Shown here in pieces: positions 32,269 through 39,586 of a DNA stretch of 42,630 bases. The notes under the pieces were generated by a model that saw nothing but the letters and a program-made list of their open reading frames with translations, ran no database searches and had not been told where the DNA came from. Both the position numbers and the translations under genes were made by a program. Location: NCBI GenBank assembly GCA_964534765.1, contig CAZHRJ010000007.1:1-42630 (forward strand), in the 5' to 3' direction. This DNA comes from CAZHRJ01 sp964534765 (lineage in GTDB: Bacteria; Lindowbacteria; 2-12-FULL-62-27). The stretch's first letter is position 1; every line of letters begins with the position of its first letter.

Positions 32269-33492
32269 TCACCACATGTACTGACCTTCGATGACTGCGC
32301 TGTTCCGATGAATGGGACTTTTAGTTTCGTTGCGTTGGGCCGTGTATTCGAGCACGACGTGGCCGTTCTCGAACATCTCCCATTGGATTCCGCCGACGTT
32401 CTGCCGGATCCGGTCTCCCTTGTCACCCTTGTTGTAGTCCCAGAACTCATGCCGGGTGTAGAGGGTCAGTGGATTTTCCATCTTCAGATACTTCTCGACC
32501 GACATATCCATCTGGCCGTAATAGGCCTTCAACTTCTGCTTGTCTCCAGCCAGGTTCATCTTCTTGCCGCCCCAGGCCCAAAAGCCGGTCAGCTTGAACT
32601 CATCCATCACGTAATCCGCCATGGCGGCATGACGCTTGAAGGCCCTCTCGCCGCCGGTACCAGTCCACGCGCCGTCATAGTAGTAGTAGCCGATCCTGCT
32701 TCCATTATCGTTATAAGTGTAGTCGACGGTACCGTACCAGTCGCGATGGTTGTCGGTGTCGGTGACGTTGGTTCCCGCCGATCCGCCGGCGCCGTTCACG
32801 AGTCCCAGGGCCACAAAGACTTTGTCCTGAGCACGCGCGTATTCGATACCGTAATCACGTCTGAAAAATGCGTAGCTGGTGTTCTGGGCGTTGTAGTTGC
32901 TCGAGATGGTGTCGGTGGTTGTCAGGACAAGCGGTCTGGCATAAGAAACCCGCGCGCCGCCGCCAAATCGATGCATCAGCGAGGGCATGATCTGGCCCGC
33001 GCGGACGGTGTGATACTTGGGCCCGTCGCTCGACGTCCATTGGAGAAAAGACTCGGCGAGTTTCACTCGAGCGCCGTTGTCGCTCTGCGGCAGGGTCTGG
33101 TTGACGGTTTTACTCGAGTTTTCGTGTAGGTAAATCTCCGTGAAGTAAGCGAACTGCGAAGTCAGCGCGCCGCCTGTGTAGAGGGCGAAAGCGTGATGCT
33201 CGAAACTGCTACGCGGCTTTGTCGTCTCATCATACTTCGCGCGCAGTTTGGTGCTGAACGACAGATGATCGCTCACGTTCGGGCCGGCCTTTTCCTGTTC
33301 ATATCGGTGTCCGCGCCTTAAAAAATCGGTCCCGTCCTTGTTCAAATCCCACTGTGCGCGATGACAGGCACTGCAGGAGACGCTGTACTTGCGTCCCCAC
33401 GCGGCTATGGCGGAAGCCTCGTCCGTCATCGCGGTTAAAAATCCGAGCGAGATCAACACGCTCACAATCGCGTAAATTGGTTTCCGTCGCAT
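32269..33492 (-). CDS. Outer-membrane monohaem cytochrome-porin (Cyc2-like layout)
   Basis: 407 aa from an ATG at 33492, preceded by AAGGGG at 10 nt. A cleavable signal peptide (AIVSVLISLGFLTAMTDEAS) is followed by a single haem site CSACH at ~40 in WGRKYSVSCSACHRAQWDLN. The remainder has alternating amphipathic strands rich in Tyr/Trp/Asn (SRIGYYYYDGAWTGTGG; VEKYLKMENPLTLYTRHEFW) and ends in an aromatic residue (GQYMW), the hallmark of beta-barrel outer-membrane proteins. The layout of one haem plus porin resembles Cyc2 Fe(II) oxidases and related ARKYxVSCxxCH porins of proteobacteria. It may move electrons across the outer membrane. It is the first gene of the leftward cytochrome operon. 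Confidence 0.85.
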   Translation of the reverse strand: MRRKPIYAIVSVLISLGFLTAMTDEASAIAAWGRKYSVSCSACHRAQWDLNKDGTDFLRRGHRYEQEKAGPNVSDHLSFSTKLRAKYDETTKPRSSFEHHAFALYTGGALTSQFAYFTEIYLHENSSKTVNQTLPQSDNGARVKLAESFLQWTSSDGPKYHTVRAGQIMPSLMHRFGGGARVSYARPLVLTTTDTISSNYNAQNTSYAFFRRDYGIEYARAQDKVFVALGLVNGAGGSAGTNVTDTDNHRDWYGTVDYTYNDNGSRIGYYYYDGAWTGTGGERAFKRHAAMADYVMDEFKLTGFWAWGGKKMNLAGDKQKLKAYYGQMDMSVEKYLKMENPLTLYTRHEFWDYNKGDKGDRIRQNVGGIQWEMFENGHVVLEYTAQRNETKSPIHRNSAVIEGQYMW

Positions 33493-33694
33493 GGCTTCAA
33501 GCCCCTTTCTTCTGCTCCTGATGGTGTCGTACATCTCCAGTTGCCGCCCATAGTTCGAGCGGTCCTGTCAGAACGGATTGTGCAAAAGCCACTCCGAATT
33601 CGGCTCGTGTGGAAAACAAACACGTAACGGCTTGGACCGAAAATGGTTGTCCCCTCTGTCCCAGAACATCCCGATTTCGGCGAACTGTTCATCG

Positions 33695-33712
33695 ACAGGT
33701 CAACTGACCTGT
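33695..33712. promoter_or_regulatory. 18-bp palindromic operator candidate
   Basis: ACAGGTCA-AC-TGACCTGT: perfect 8-bp arms around a 2-bp centre, midway in the 380-bp gap between the divergent cytochrome operon and the Cys-rich gene. It is long enough to be a dimeric regulator site; the regulator is unknown. The rest of 33493-33820 shows no gene. Confidence 0.5.
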
Positions 33713-33820
33713 TTCATTACAGGACGGACACTGCTCCCTCCACGGCGCGTCCCTCGATCGGCAGCAGTTTATTCATACGGCTTTGAGACTTACGAAATGT
33801 TGTCCATGACCGGTCCAGCC

Positions 33821-33836
33821 CGGACTGATAATTGCA
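33821..33836 (+). promoter_or_regulatory. Sigma-54-like promoter before the Cys-rich gene
   Basis: CGGACTGATAATTGCA has GG and GC exactly 10 bp apart and a perfect -12 TTGCA, but a weak -24 box (8 of 12 informative positions). It lies 36 bp before the ATG at 33873. Confidence 0.45.
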
Positions 33837-33872
33837 ACGGATGTTGACGGGTGAGAGAAAGGAGGACCTCTC

Positions 33873-34244
33873 ATGAACTTCACGCCGGAAGAACTTCGAG
33901 AATATCGGGAGGCACTGAAAGACCGGATTTGCTCGATTTGCCAGAAGTTCGGATACGACGAGGTATGCGGGATCGGCGCTGAAGGCGAATGCCCTTTCGA
34001 CCTGCACCTGACGCGAATGCTCGACGCTGTGCTGTCAACGCCGCGAAGCGACAAGATCGATGATTACATTCCAAGAATCCGCAAGATGGTCTGCAAGTAT
34101 TGCCCGAATCAGAATGAAAGGGGCATTTGCAAGTCGCGGGACACCGCCTACTGCGGAATGGACGCCTTCATCGTGCTCGTGGTTCAGACCATAGAGGACG
34201 TTCAGGATCGATTGCGGAAGAAAGCCGATCAGAGTCTGTCCTGA
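33873..34244 (+). CDS. Cys-rich protein with two CX2CX8CX7C motifs
   Basis: 123 aa; start fixed by AAAGGAGG about 8 nt upstream. The eight cysteines fall in two sets with identical spacing: C20, C23, C32, C40 and C74, C77, C86, C94, that is CX2C-X8-C-X7-C twice. Each set could hold an Fe-S cluster or a zinc ion; the repeat implies an internal duplication although the surrounding residues have diverged (RICSICQKFGYDEVCG against KMVCKYCPNQNERGICKSRD). No signal peptide or membrane segment, so probably cytoplasmic. The family is unknown to me. It lies at the head of the rightward NnrS/radical SAM region and is divergent from the cytochrome operon, so a sensor or assembly factor is possible. Confidence 0.85.
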   Translation: MNFTPEELREYREALKDRICSICQKFGYDEVCGIGAEGECPFDLHLTRMLDAVLSTPRSDKIDDYIPRIRKMVCKYCPNQNERGICKSRDTAYCGMDAFIVLVVQTIEDVQDRLRKKADQSLS

Positions 34245-34349
34245 TTCGTGTCAGCCAGACAGTACCGGACACCGCATCCAAAAAATGACACCCTTCCGAT
34301 CCGGTTGGGGGTTCTCCCATTATGCGTTTTTTGTCTCACCCCGGCTCTT

Positions 34350-34365
34350 CGGCACGGATTTCGCA
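34350..34365 (+). promoter_or_regulatory. Sigma-54 promoter upstream of the leader ORF and NnrS gene
   Basis: CGGCACGGATTTCGCA matches TGGCACG-N4-TTGCA except for the first base and one base of the -12 box; GG and GC are 10 bp apart. Predicted start of transcription is near 34376, about 20 bp before the leader ORF. A sigma-54 activator is encoded at 40491-41254. Confidence 0.65.
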
Positions 34366-34396
34366 TGACTTCACTGAGAACTAAGGGGGTGAGAGA

Positions 34397-34450
34397 ATGA
34401 ATTTGCGCGAGGCTAACAGGTATTTCAGCCGCCCTATCTTTCGCCGATAG
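34397..34450 (+). CDS. 17-aa leader ORF with near-perfect Shine-Dalgarno
   Basis: ATG at 34397 is preceded by AAGGGGGTGA (34383-34392), which matches the anti-SD almost fully. The product is MNLREANRYFSRPIFRR followed by TAG. It lies between the sigma-54-like promoter and the NnrS gene. The 169 bp after it hold a small GC hairpin (CCGGC-TTC-GCCGG, near 34552-34564) and the NnrS ribosome site. It could be a leader peptide controlling the downstream gene or a small functional peptide. Too short for homology judgement. Confidence 0.45.
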   Translation: MNLREANRYFSRPIFRR

Positions 34451-34619
34451 CCGGACATTTTTTGTCTTGAATTAGTACATATGCGCCACGATCATACCGA
34501 GGGCACATCTCGATAACATAAGCGAAATCAAGCGGATAAGATCATATCCTCCGGCTTCGCCGGGAAGGAATGGCGTTTGCACAGAATACTTGTAATCGCT
34601 TGAAGGAGGGTTGCTGGAA

Positions 34620-36596
34620 TTGAACATTCCGACGGGGATCACCATAGAGATGACGGTGCGGGAAATCCTCAAAGTGTTTCCGCAGACCCGCGCGGTCTTT
34701 GACCGCTACGGCATGCAGGGCTGTGGTGGCTCAGAAGGGCCGGAGGAGCCGGTATCATTTTTCGCCGAGATACATGGGCTCGATACGGATGAACTCCTGC
34801 TGGAACTCGACACGGCAATCGCGAAGACCGCCCGGTCGCTGATCGCGCCGCTTCCTTTTCCCGCCGCGCGCTCATGTGCCAAACATTCGATGAAGGACCC
34901 CTGTCCGTGTGGGCCTGAGGAAATAAAAAGCGATCCGGAAGAACATCGAATATCCTCCCGCGCGGCGGCTTTGCTGAACGCACCCGAGTCGCAAGCCGGC
35001 GGCCGGAATCCTGACCTCCCTGTCGATTCCGGCACTGGAACGTCCATGTCCGGCGTGGGAAAATGCACTCATGGCGAAGCGGCTAAAAATCTGGCGCGAA
35101 CGTTCATCCGCACAGCGCTGCTTGTTTTTCTCTGCTACGGCGCCCTGACCGGTATCGCCGCGTTTCTATTTCTGACCGCACCATGGGCGGCGCTTCCCGC
35201 CGTAATCCAATGGCCAGCCTTGGTTCAATCTCACGCTCACGCGCAGATGTTTGGATTCGTCCTAATGTTCATCCTCGGCATTTCCTATCATGTCATGCCA
35301 AGATTCATGGGCGGGCCGCTTCGGAATATTGGCGCGGCCTGGGCGTCGTACGGACTGCTTTTGGGCGGCCTGATTCTTCGAAGTCTGTACCAGCCCTTTG
35401 CGCAGAACCCCGTCGCGGCTGTCACGACATTTTTGGGATCGTTGTTCGAAGTAGCCGCCGTCGGCGCGTTTTTGTCCGTCATTCGGTCGACCCTGCGCGA
35501 ACACAGACGCCGTCTTCCGGAGAGACGGAGCGGACAGCCCTTTGTTCATATCCGGTATCTCATGGCCGGCGGTGCGTGGCTGCTCGTTTCCGGCACTCTG
35601 GCCGCAATCAGCGCGGGAGTAATGCTGGTCCAGGAGGTCAACGTCCAGCCGGCCGGACTCAACGAAGTTTGGATGAACATTTCCATTTTCGGCTTCGCGG
35701 GCATGTTCATCTTCGGCGTCGGCCAGCGCACGATGCCGCATTTTCTCGCGCTCGATGATTTGAACCCGGCCGCGGGCCGCGCCGCGTTTGCGGCATTTAC
35801 CGCGGGACTTGCGCTGCAAATCGCATCCCTCGGCCTGCCTTATTCCAAAGAATTACTTGCAACGTCGGCCATTCTCGAACTGATCGGATTTAGTCTGTTC
35901 TTAATCGCGGTGCCGCTCTTAGGCCGTCTACCCGTCCACCGGCCGGCGGCGCCACCCTTTTTTGCCTCATTCGTGCGTGCCGCCTTTGCCTTCGGCTGGC
36001 TGGGCACGGCCGGTTATGCGCTCGCGGCAGTTTCAGATGCCCTCGGGGTCGCCGTGCCCAGAACACTCACCGACGCCTACCGCCACGCTTGGACGATCGG
36101 ATGGATCACCATGCTGATCGTCGGCGTCGGATACCGGCTGGTCCCGATCTTTTTCGGCAGGTCCCTATCCATGCCGCGCGCTGTTTGGGCCATTTTCACG
36201 CTGATGATCGGAGGCGTATGCATTCGAATCGGCGCGGATATTCTATCGACAAGATATCAATCCGCCTACGCATGGACAAATCTCTCCGGTATCCTGATCC
36301 TGATCGCCATGGCGATCTTCGCCCTCGAAATCTGGCGTCTGACGGCAACAGCGCAGACCACTGCATCCCAACCCGCACGACTGGCCATCACGCCCGCTTC
36401 CAACATCGCCGCCGTTCTGGAGGACCACCCGCAATTGCTGCCGATATTTGTCCGTCATGGGTTCGGCGCACTGCAAAATCCGGTCGCTCGTAAAACCGTC
36501 GCGCGATTCGTCTCGATCGAACAGGCGGCAAAGAAACATGGGGTCGATCCCACCGCGCTTCTGAATGAACTGAGAAACGCAGTCGGACAAGAATGA
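34620..36596 (+). CDS. nnrS: NnrS-family haem-copper membrane protein flanked by two DUF1858 domains
   Basis: 658 aa from TTG 34620, 10 nt after AGGAGG (34604-34609); the TTG at 34611 is too close to that site. Residues ~1-65 are a DUF1858 domain (TVREILKVFPQTRAVFDRYG, then MQGCGG and LDTDELLLELDTA). A ~85-residue linker with several Cys follows. The centre (~155-575) is a 12-helix NnrS domain (LVQSHAHAQMFGFVLMFILG; HVMPRFMGGPL; VGQRTMPHFLALDDLNP; MLIVGVGYRLVPIFFG) with conserved His for haem. The last ~75 residues again resemble DUF1858 without the Cys (NIAAVLEDHPQLLPIFVRHG; HGVDPTALLNELRN). NnrS relieves nitrosative stress in denitrifiers. The domain arrangement is unusual. Confidence 0.9.
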   Translation: MNIPTGITIEMTVREILKVFPQTRAVFDRYGMQGCGGSEGPEEPVSFFAEIHGLDTDELLLELDTAIAKTARSLIAPLPFPAARSCAKHSMKDPCPCGPEEIKSDPEEHRISSRAAALLNAPESQAGGRNPDLPVDSGTGTSMSGVGKCTHGEAAKNLARTFIRTALLVFLCYGALTGIAAFLFLTAPWAALPAVIQWPALVQSHAHAQMFGFVLMFILGISYHVMPRFMGGPLRNIGAAWASYGLLLGGLILRSLYQPFAQNPVAAVTTFLGSLFEVAAVGAFLSVIRSTLREHRRRLPERRSGQPFVHIRYLMAGGAWLLVSGTLAAISAGVMLVQEVNVQPAGLNEVWMNISIFGFAGMFIFGVGQRTMPHFLALDDLNPAAGRAAFAAFTAGLALQIASLGLPYSKELLATSAILELIGFSLFLIAVPLLGRLPVHRPAAPPFFASFVRAAFAFGWLGTAGYALAAVSDALGVAVPRTLTDAYRHAWTIGWITMLIVGVGYRLVPIFFGRSLSMPRAVWAIFTLMIGGVCIRIGADILSTRYQSAYAWTNLSGILILIAMAIFALEIWRLTATAQTTASQPARLAITPASNIAAVLEDHPQLLPIFVRHGFGALQNPVARKTVARFVSIEQAAKKHGVDPTALLNELRNAVGQE

Positions 36597-36652
36597 TTCT
36601 GAACACACTTGATCCGCGGCGGGCCCCGTGATTACTTGGACTGGAAATCAGG

Positions 36653-36865
36653 ATGAATCAGAAAACTTTCGTCATCGTCACCGGCTTCATCTTCTCCATC
36701 GTCGCGCTCCTCCATCTGTTGCGGATCATCTTCTCTTGGGAGGCCGTGATCGCCGGCTGGATCGTCCCTGCATGGGCCAGCTGGATCGCACTCGCAGTCT
36801 CCACGCTCCTGGCTGTTACGGCTTTCAAACTTGCGGCCGGCGCCCACCGGGATGTCATGAAATAG
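36653..36865 (+). CDS. Small two-helix membrane protein
   Basis: 70 aa. MNQKTFVIVTGFIFSIVALL continues into a first helix ending at ~27; a second helix is WASWIALAVSTLLAVTAFKL. A short basic tail HRDVMK ends it. It starts 57 bp after the NnrS stop, with AATCAGG just before the ATG. Proteins of this size and topology often sit beside NnrS and cytochrome genes, but I cannot name the family. Downstream 36866-36965 holds no gene. Confidence 0.65.
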   Translation: MNQKTFVIVTGFIFSIVALLHLLRIIFSWEAVIAGWIVPAWASWIALAVSTLLAVTAFKLAAGAHRDVMK

Positions 36866-36965
36866 GACATTTTTTGTTTTCCGTTGATCATTCGGTTGTT
36901 TGATCTTCCATTCCACCTTCCTGATCCTCTGGAAGATACATGTGATTTCTGACCGAATCCCGCGG

Positions 36966-36981
36966 CGGCGTGCTTATTGCA
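36966..36981 (+). promoter_or_regulatory. Sigma-54-like element before the first radical SAM gene
   Basis: CGGCGTGCTTATTGCA: GG and GC 10 bp apart, perfect TTGCA, -24 box with three mismatches. Predicted initiation (about 36992) is almost at the ATG (36994), so the transcript would be near-leaderless, or the match is fortuitous. Confidence 0.35.
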
Positions 36982-36993
36982 AGTACACTACTC

Positions 36994-38196
36994 ATGATCA
37001 ACATCTCGACCCTCTATGCCGGCCGGTACAATGCGTCCGATGCCGTGCGCTACTCCAAGCCGTCGGATCCGAGCGACATCCGGCCGATCGTCGTGCTCAA
37101 CCTGACTCGCCGGTGCAACCTGCGGTGTCTGCACTGCTATTCCGATTCGGACGGCAACCGCGCGCCGGCGGAGCTGACAAATGGGGAACTGACCGCGCTC
37201 CTCGATGACCTGGCCGATTACGGCGTCACGTTTGTCCTCTTCTCCGGTGGCGAACCACTGACCCGGCCGGACATTTTCGATCTGGCCCGGCATGCGGTGC
37301 GGCGGAAACTTCGAGTGACGCTGTCGACAAACGGCACTCTGATATCGCCGGAAGTCGCGAAGAAAATCGCAGCGGCCGGATTTTCATATGTCGGCATTTC
37401 CTTTGACGGCCTCGGTGACGTGAACGATTTTTTCCGCGGCGCCCGCGGCGCATTTGAGCAGGCCAGACGAGGGATGAATCACCTCCAACCGCTGGGTGTT
37501 CGTGTGGGGCTTCGTCTGACCTTGACCAAACACACGGTCGACGATTTGGACAATGTCCTGAAGTTCGTTGAAAAAGAACCAATCGGCCGGGCCTGTTTTT
37601 ATCATCTCGCCTACGCCGGGCGCGGAAAGAGTATCCGGCCGGACGATCTTCCCCTCCGGGAACGCCGCAGGGCCATCGACAAATTGTGTGACGCCGCCGC
37701 AAAATTCGCCGATCAAGATCTCGGCAAGGAAATTCTGACTGTCGACAACCACTCCGACGGTCCCTACATCTACCTGAAACTTCTGCGTAACAACCCCACG
37801 CGCGCGGTCGCCGTCATGGAACGCCTCAAAAAACATGGCGGCGCGCGGACCAGTTCCGGTGTGGGACTTGCCGAAATTGACTGGGAGGGCCGCGTGCATG
37901 CGGACCAATTTTCCTTTCAGCGCACGCTCGGGAACATTCGAACGAAACCCTTTTCCGAAATCTGGAGCAATCCGGAGGACATCTATCATCGGCAACTTCG
38001 TGACCGGCTCGCCCATCTCAAGGGCCGGTGCGCGGCCTGCCGGTTCAAAACAATGTGCGGCGGCGGCCTCCGGTCACGCGCCGAAGCCGCAACCGGCGAC
38101 TCCTGGGCGCCCGACCCTGCGTGCATGCTGACCGACGAGGAAACTGCCGACGGGCCGGCCGATTCCGCGAATGGAGGTCCTTTCGATGCAACCTAA
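36994..38196 (+). CDS. Radical SAM/SPASM protein, AhbC/NirJ-like
   Basis: 400 aa from ATG 36994; GTG at 36970 would add 8 residues. The start MINISTLYAGRYNASDAVRY followed by VVLNLTRRCNLRCLHCYSDS (CX3CX2C at 41-48) resembles AhbC, the didecarboxysiroheme deacetylase of the siroheme-to-haem route, and NirJ of haem d1 synthesis. LFSGGEPLTRPDIFDLARHA and LSTNGTLISPEVAKKIAAAG continue the match. The C-terminal SPASM-type cysteines are in GRCAACRFKTMCGGGLRSRA and DPACMLTDEE. No nirS or other haem d1 genes are in the window, so the exact modification is uncertain. The stop overlaps the start of the 63-aa Cys protein (38186). Confidence 0.85.
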   Translation: MINISTLYAGRYNASDAVRYSKPSDPSDIRPIVVLNLTRRCNLRCLHCYSDSDGNRAPAELTNGELTALLDDLADYGVTFVLFSGGEPLTRPDIFDLARHAVRRKLRVTLSTNGTLISPEVAKKIAAAGFSYVGISFDGLGDVNDFFRGARGAFEQARRGMNHLQPLGVRVGLRLTLTKHTVDDLDNVLKFVEKEPIGRACFYHLAYAGRGKSIRPDDLPLRERRRAIDKLCDAAAKFADQDLGKEILTVDNHSDGPYIYLKLLRNNPTRAVAVMERLKKHGGARTSSGVGLAEIDWEGRVHADQFSFQRTLGNIRTKPFSEIWSNPEDIYHRQLRDRLAHLKGRCAACRFKTMCGGGLRSRAEAATGDSWAPDPACMLTDEETADGPADSANGGPFDAT

Positions 38197-38377
38197 ATAT
38201 CGCTTATCGGACTGCCCCTATCAAACCGGCAAAACAACGCTCATCTGCGAGGCCTGCCGGAGGCTCATGGTGCCAAGCGCCGATGAGGTGAACAAATACT
38301 GCGAGAGCGGCGACTTCAAAGATTGTCCCTATTATCGGGAGGCGATTAAACGCGAGGGGCGGAAACCGTCACAGTGA
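38186..38377 (+). CDS. 63-aa Cys-rich protein between two radical SAM genes
   Basis: Start at ATG 38186, with GGAGG (38173-38177) 8 nt upstream. Sequence features: five cysteines at 10, 21, 24, 39 and 47, as CX10CX2CX14CX7C, in SDCPYQTGKTTLICEACRRL and NKYCESGDFKDCPYYREA. Four of them could bind a zinc ion or Fe-S cluster; the C-X7-C end has the same spacing as in the 123-aa protein at 33873. It overlaps the upstream gene by 11 nt and the downstream GTG start by GTGA, so its synthesis is tightly coupled to both enzymes. Family unknown to me; an electron donor, scaffold or substrate carrier for the radical SAM enzymes is possible. Confidence 0.85.
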   Translation: MQPKYRLSDCPYQTGKTTLICEACRRLMVPSADEVNKYCESGDFKDCPYYREAIKREGRKPSQ

Positions 38378-39552
38378 ATCCCCCTTTTCCGACCCCACAG
38401 GGCACGGGCCTGGCCTGGAAAGATCACCCGGTTGCGGCGGTGGACTTTGCACTTGCGCCTTACACGGTCATCTGGGAAATCACCCGTGCCTGTGATCTGT
38501 GTTGTGTCCACTGCCGGGCAGCGGCGCAGAAGGCGCGCGACCCCAGGGAGTTGACCACCGCTGAGGGGTACCAGTTGATCAATGAAATCGCAGAATTTGG
38601 ATCTCCCGTCTTCGTCATCACCGGCGGAGACCCCATGAAGCGATTTGACCTCGAGGACATGATTTGCTACGCGGCTAGGGAACGAAAACTCCGCACGTCG
38701 CTGACTCCATCGGCCACACAACTGGTGACTCGCGCGCGACTCAAGGAAATTCGAAATTGCGGCATCGCCCGCATCGCTCTGTCTCTCGACGGCCCAAACG
38801 CGGCCGTCCACGACGGCTTTCGGGGCGTAAACGGATGTTTCAGGCGAACGCTGGAGATCATCAGGGATCTCAAAGACCTCGGCATCCCGCTCCAGATCAA
38901 CACAACCGTCGCTCGGCAGACCGTATCGGCACTTCCGGAAATCGCGCGGCTGGTCGAGGGATTCGGCGCTGTGCAGTGGAGCGTCTTTTTTCTTGTGCCA
39001 ACGGGCTGCGGAAAAAATGAGGATATGATATCGCCTGGTCAACACGAACGCATTTTCCACTGGTTGTTCAATCTGACAAAAAAGGTGCCGTTCGATGTCA
39101 AAGCCACGGCCGCCCAGCATTATAGACGCGTGGTGATCCAAAGATCGCGGAGGGACGGCGGAACGCCGCAGGTGGCCGGAGACGGCCGGGGCTGTTCCGT
39201 GCAGGTCGCCGGGGCCGGATTTCAATTTGCCGACGGCATTCACCGTCCAACGCAGGGCGTCAACGACGGCAAGGGCCTTGTCTTCATCTCTCACACCGGC
39301 GATGTCTACCCGAGCGGATTTCTTCCCATCCGCGCGGGCAACGTCCGGAAAAAAAGCGTCGTCGACATCTATCGCAACAGCACGCTCTTCCGAAACCTCC
39401 GGGATCCGGACAAACTGAAGGGCAAGTGCGGCCTCTGCGAGTACCGCAGGGTCTGCGGCGGAAATCGCGCGCGCGCATGGGCCGTCTCGGGTGACCCGCT
39501 CGGGGAGGAGCCGGCGTGCATTTACATTCCGCCGCTGGCGCGGACCCATTGA
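38374..39552 (+). CDS. Radical SAM/SPASM protein, TIGR04053/AhbD-like
   Basis: 392 aa from GTG 38374. VIWEITRACDLCCVHCRAAA (CX3CX2C at 40-47) starts the radical SAM core, with ARDPRELTTAEGYQLINEIA, ITGGDPMKRFDLEDMI and LSLDGPNAAVHDGFRGVNGC. FFLVPTGCGKNEDM and ATAAQHYRRV, then GLVFISHTGDVYPSGFLPIR and GNVRKKSVVDIYRNS, are hallmark segments of the TIGR04053 family, related to AhbD (haem b synthase). The SPASM-like region is GKCGLCEYRRVCGGNRARAW ... EEPACIYIPP. In AhbD this region binds an extra [4Fe-4S] cluster. It may complete an AhbC/AhbD-type pair with the gene at 36994. Confidence 0.88.
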   Translation: MNPPFPTPQGTGLAWKDHPVAAVDFALAPYTVIWEITRACDLCCVHCRAAAQKARDPRELTTAEGYQLINEIAEFGSPVFVITGGDPMKRFDLEDMICYAARERKLRTSLTPSATQLVTRARLKEIRNCGIARIALSLDGPNAAVHDGFRGVNGCFRRTLEIIRDLKDLGIPLQINTTVARQTVSALPEIARLVEGFGAVQWSVFFLVPTGCGKNEDMISPGQHERIFHWLFNLTKKVPFDVKATAAQHYRRVVIQRSRRDGGTPQVAGDGRGCSVQVAGAGFQFADGIHRPTQGVNDGKGLVFISHTGDVYPSGFLPIRAGNVRKKSVVDIYRNSTLFRNLRDPDKLKGKCGLCEYRRVCGGNRARAWAVSGDPLGEEPACIYIPPLARTH

Positions 39553-39586
39553 AAATGACCATCTGTTCTGAAACAATACATCTGTC

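Noticed and set aside
32011..33129. 372-aa rightward ORF opposite the porin and tetrahaem genes
   Set aside because: It crosses two sense genes with CXXCH and barrel features and has no recognisable motif.
36994..39552. Haem d1 (cd1 nitrite reductase) biosynthesis operon
   Set aside because: Only NirJ/Ahb-like radical SAM genes are present; no nirS, nirF or nirDLGH homologue is in the window.
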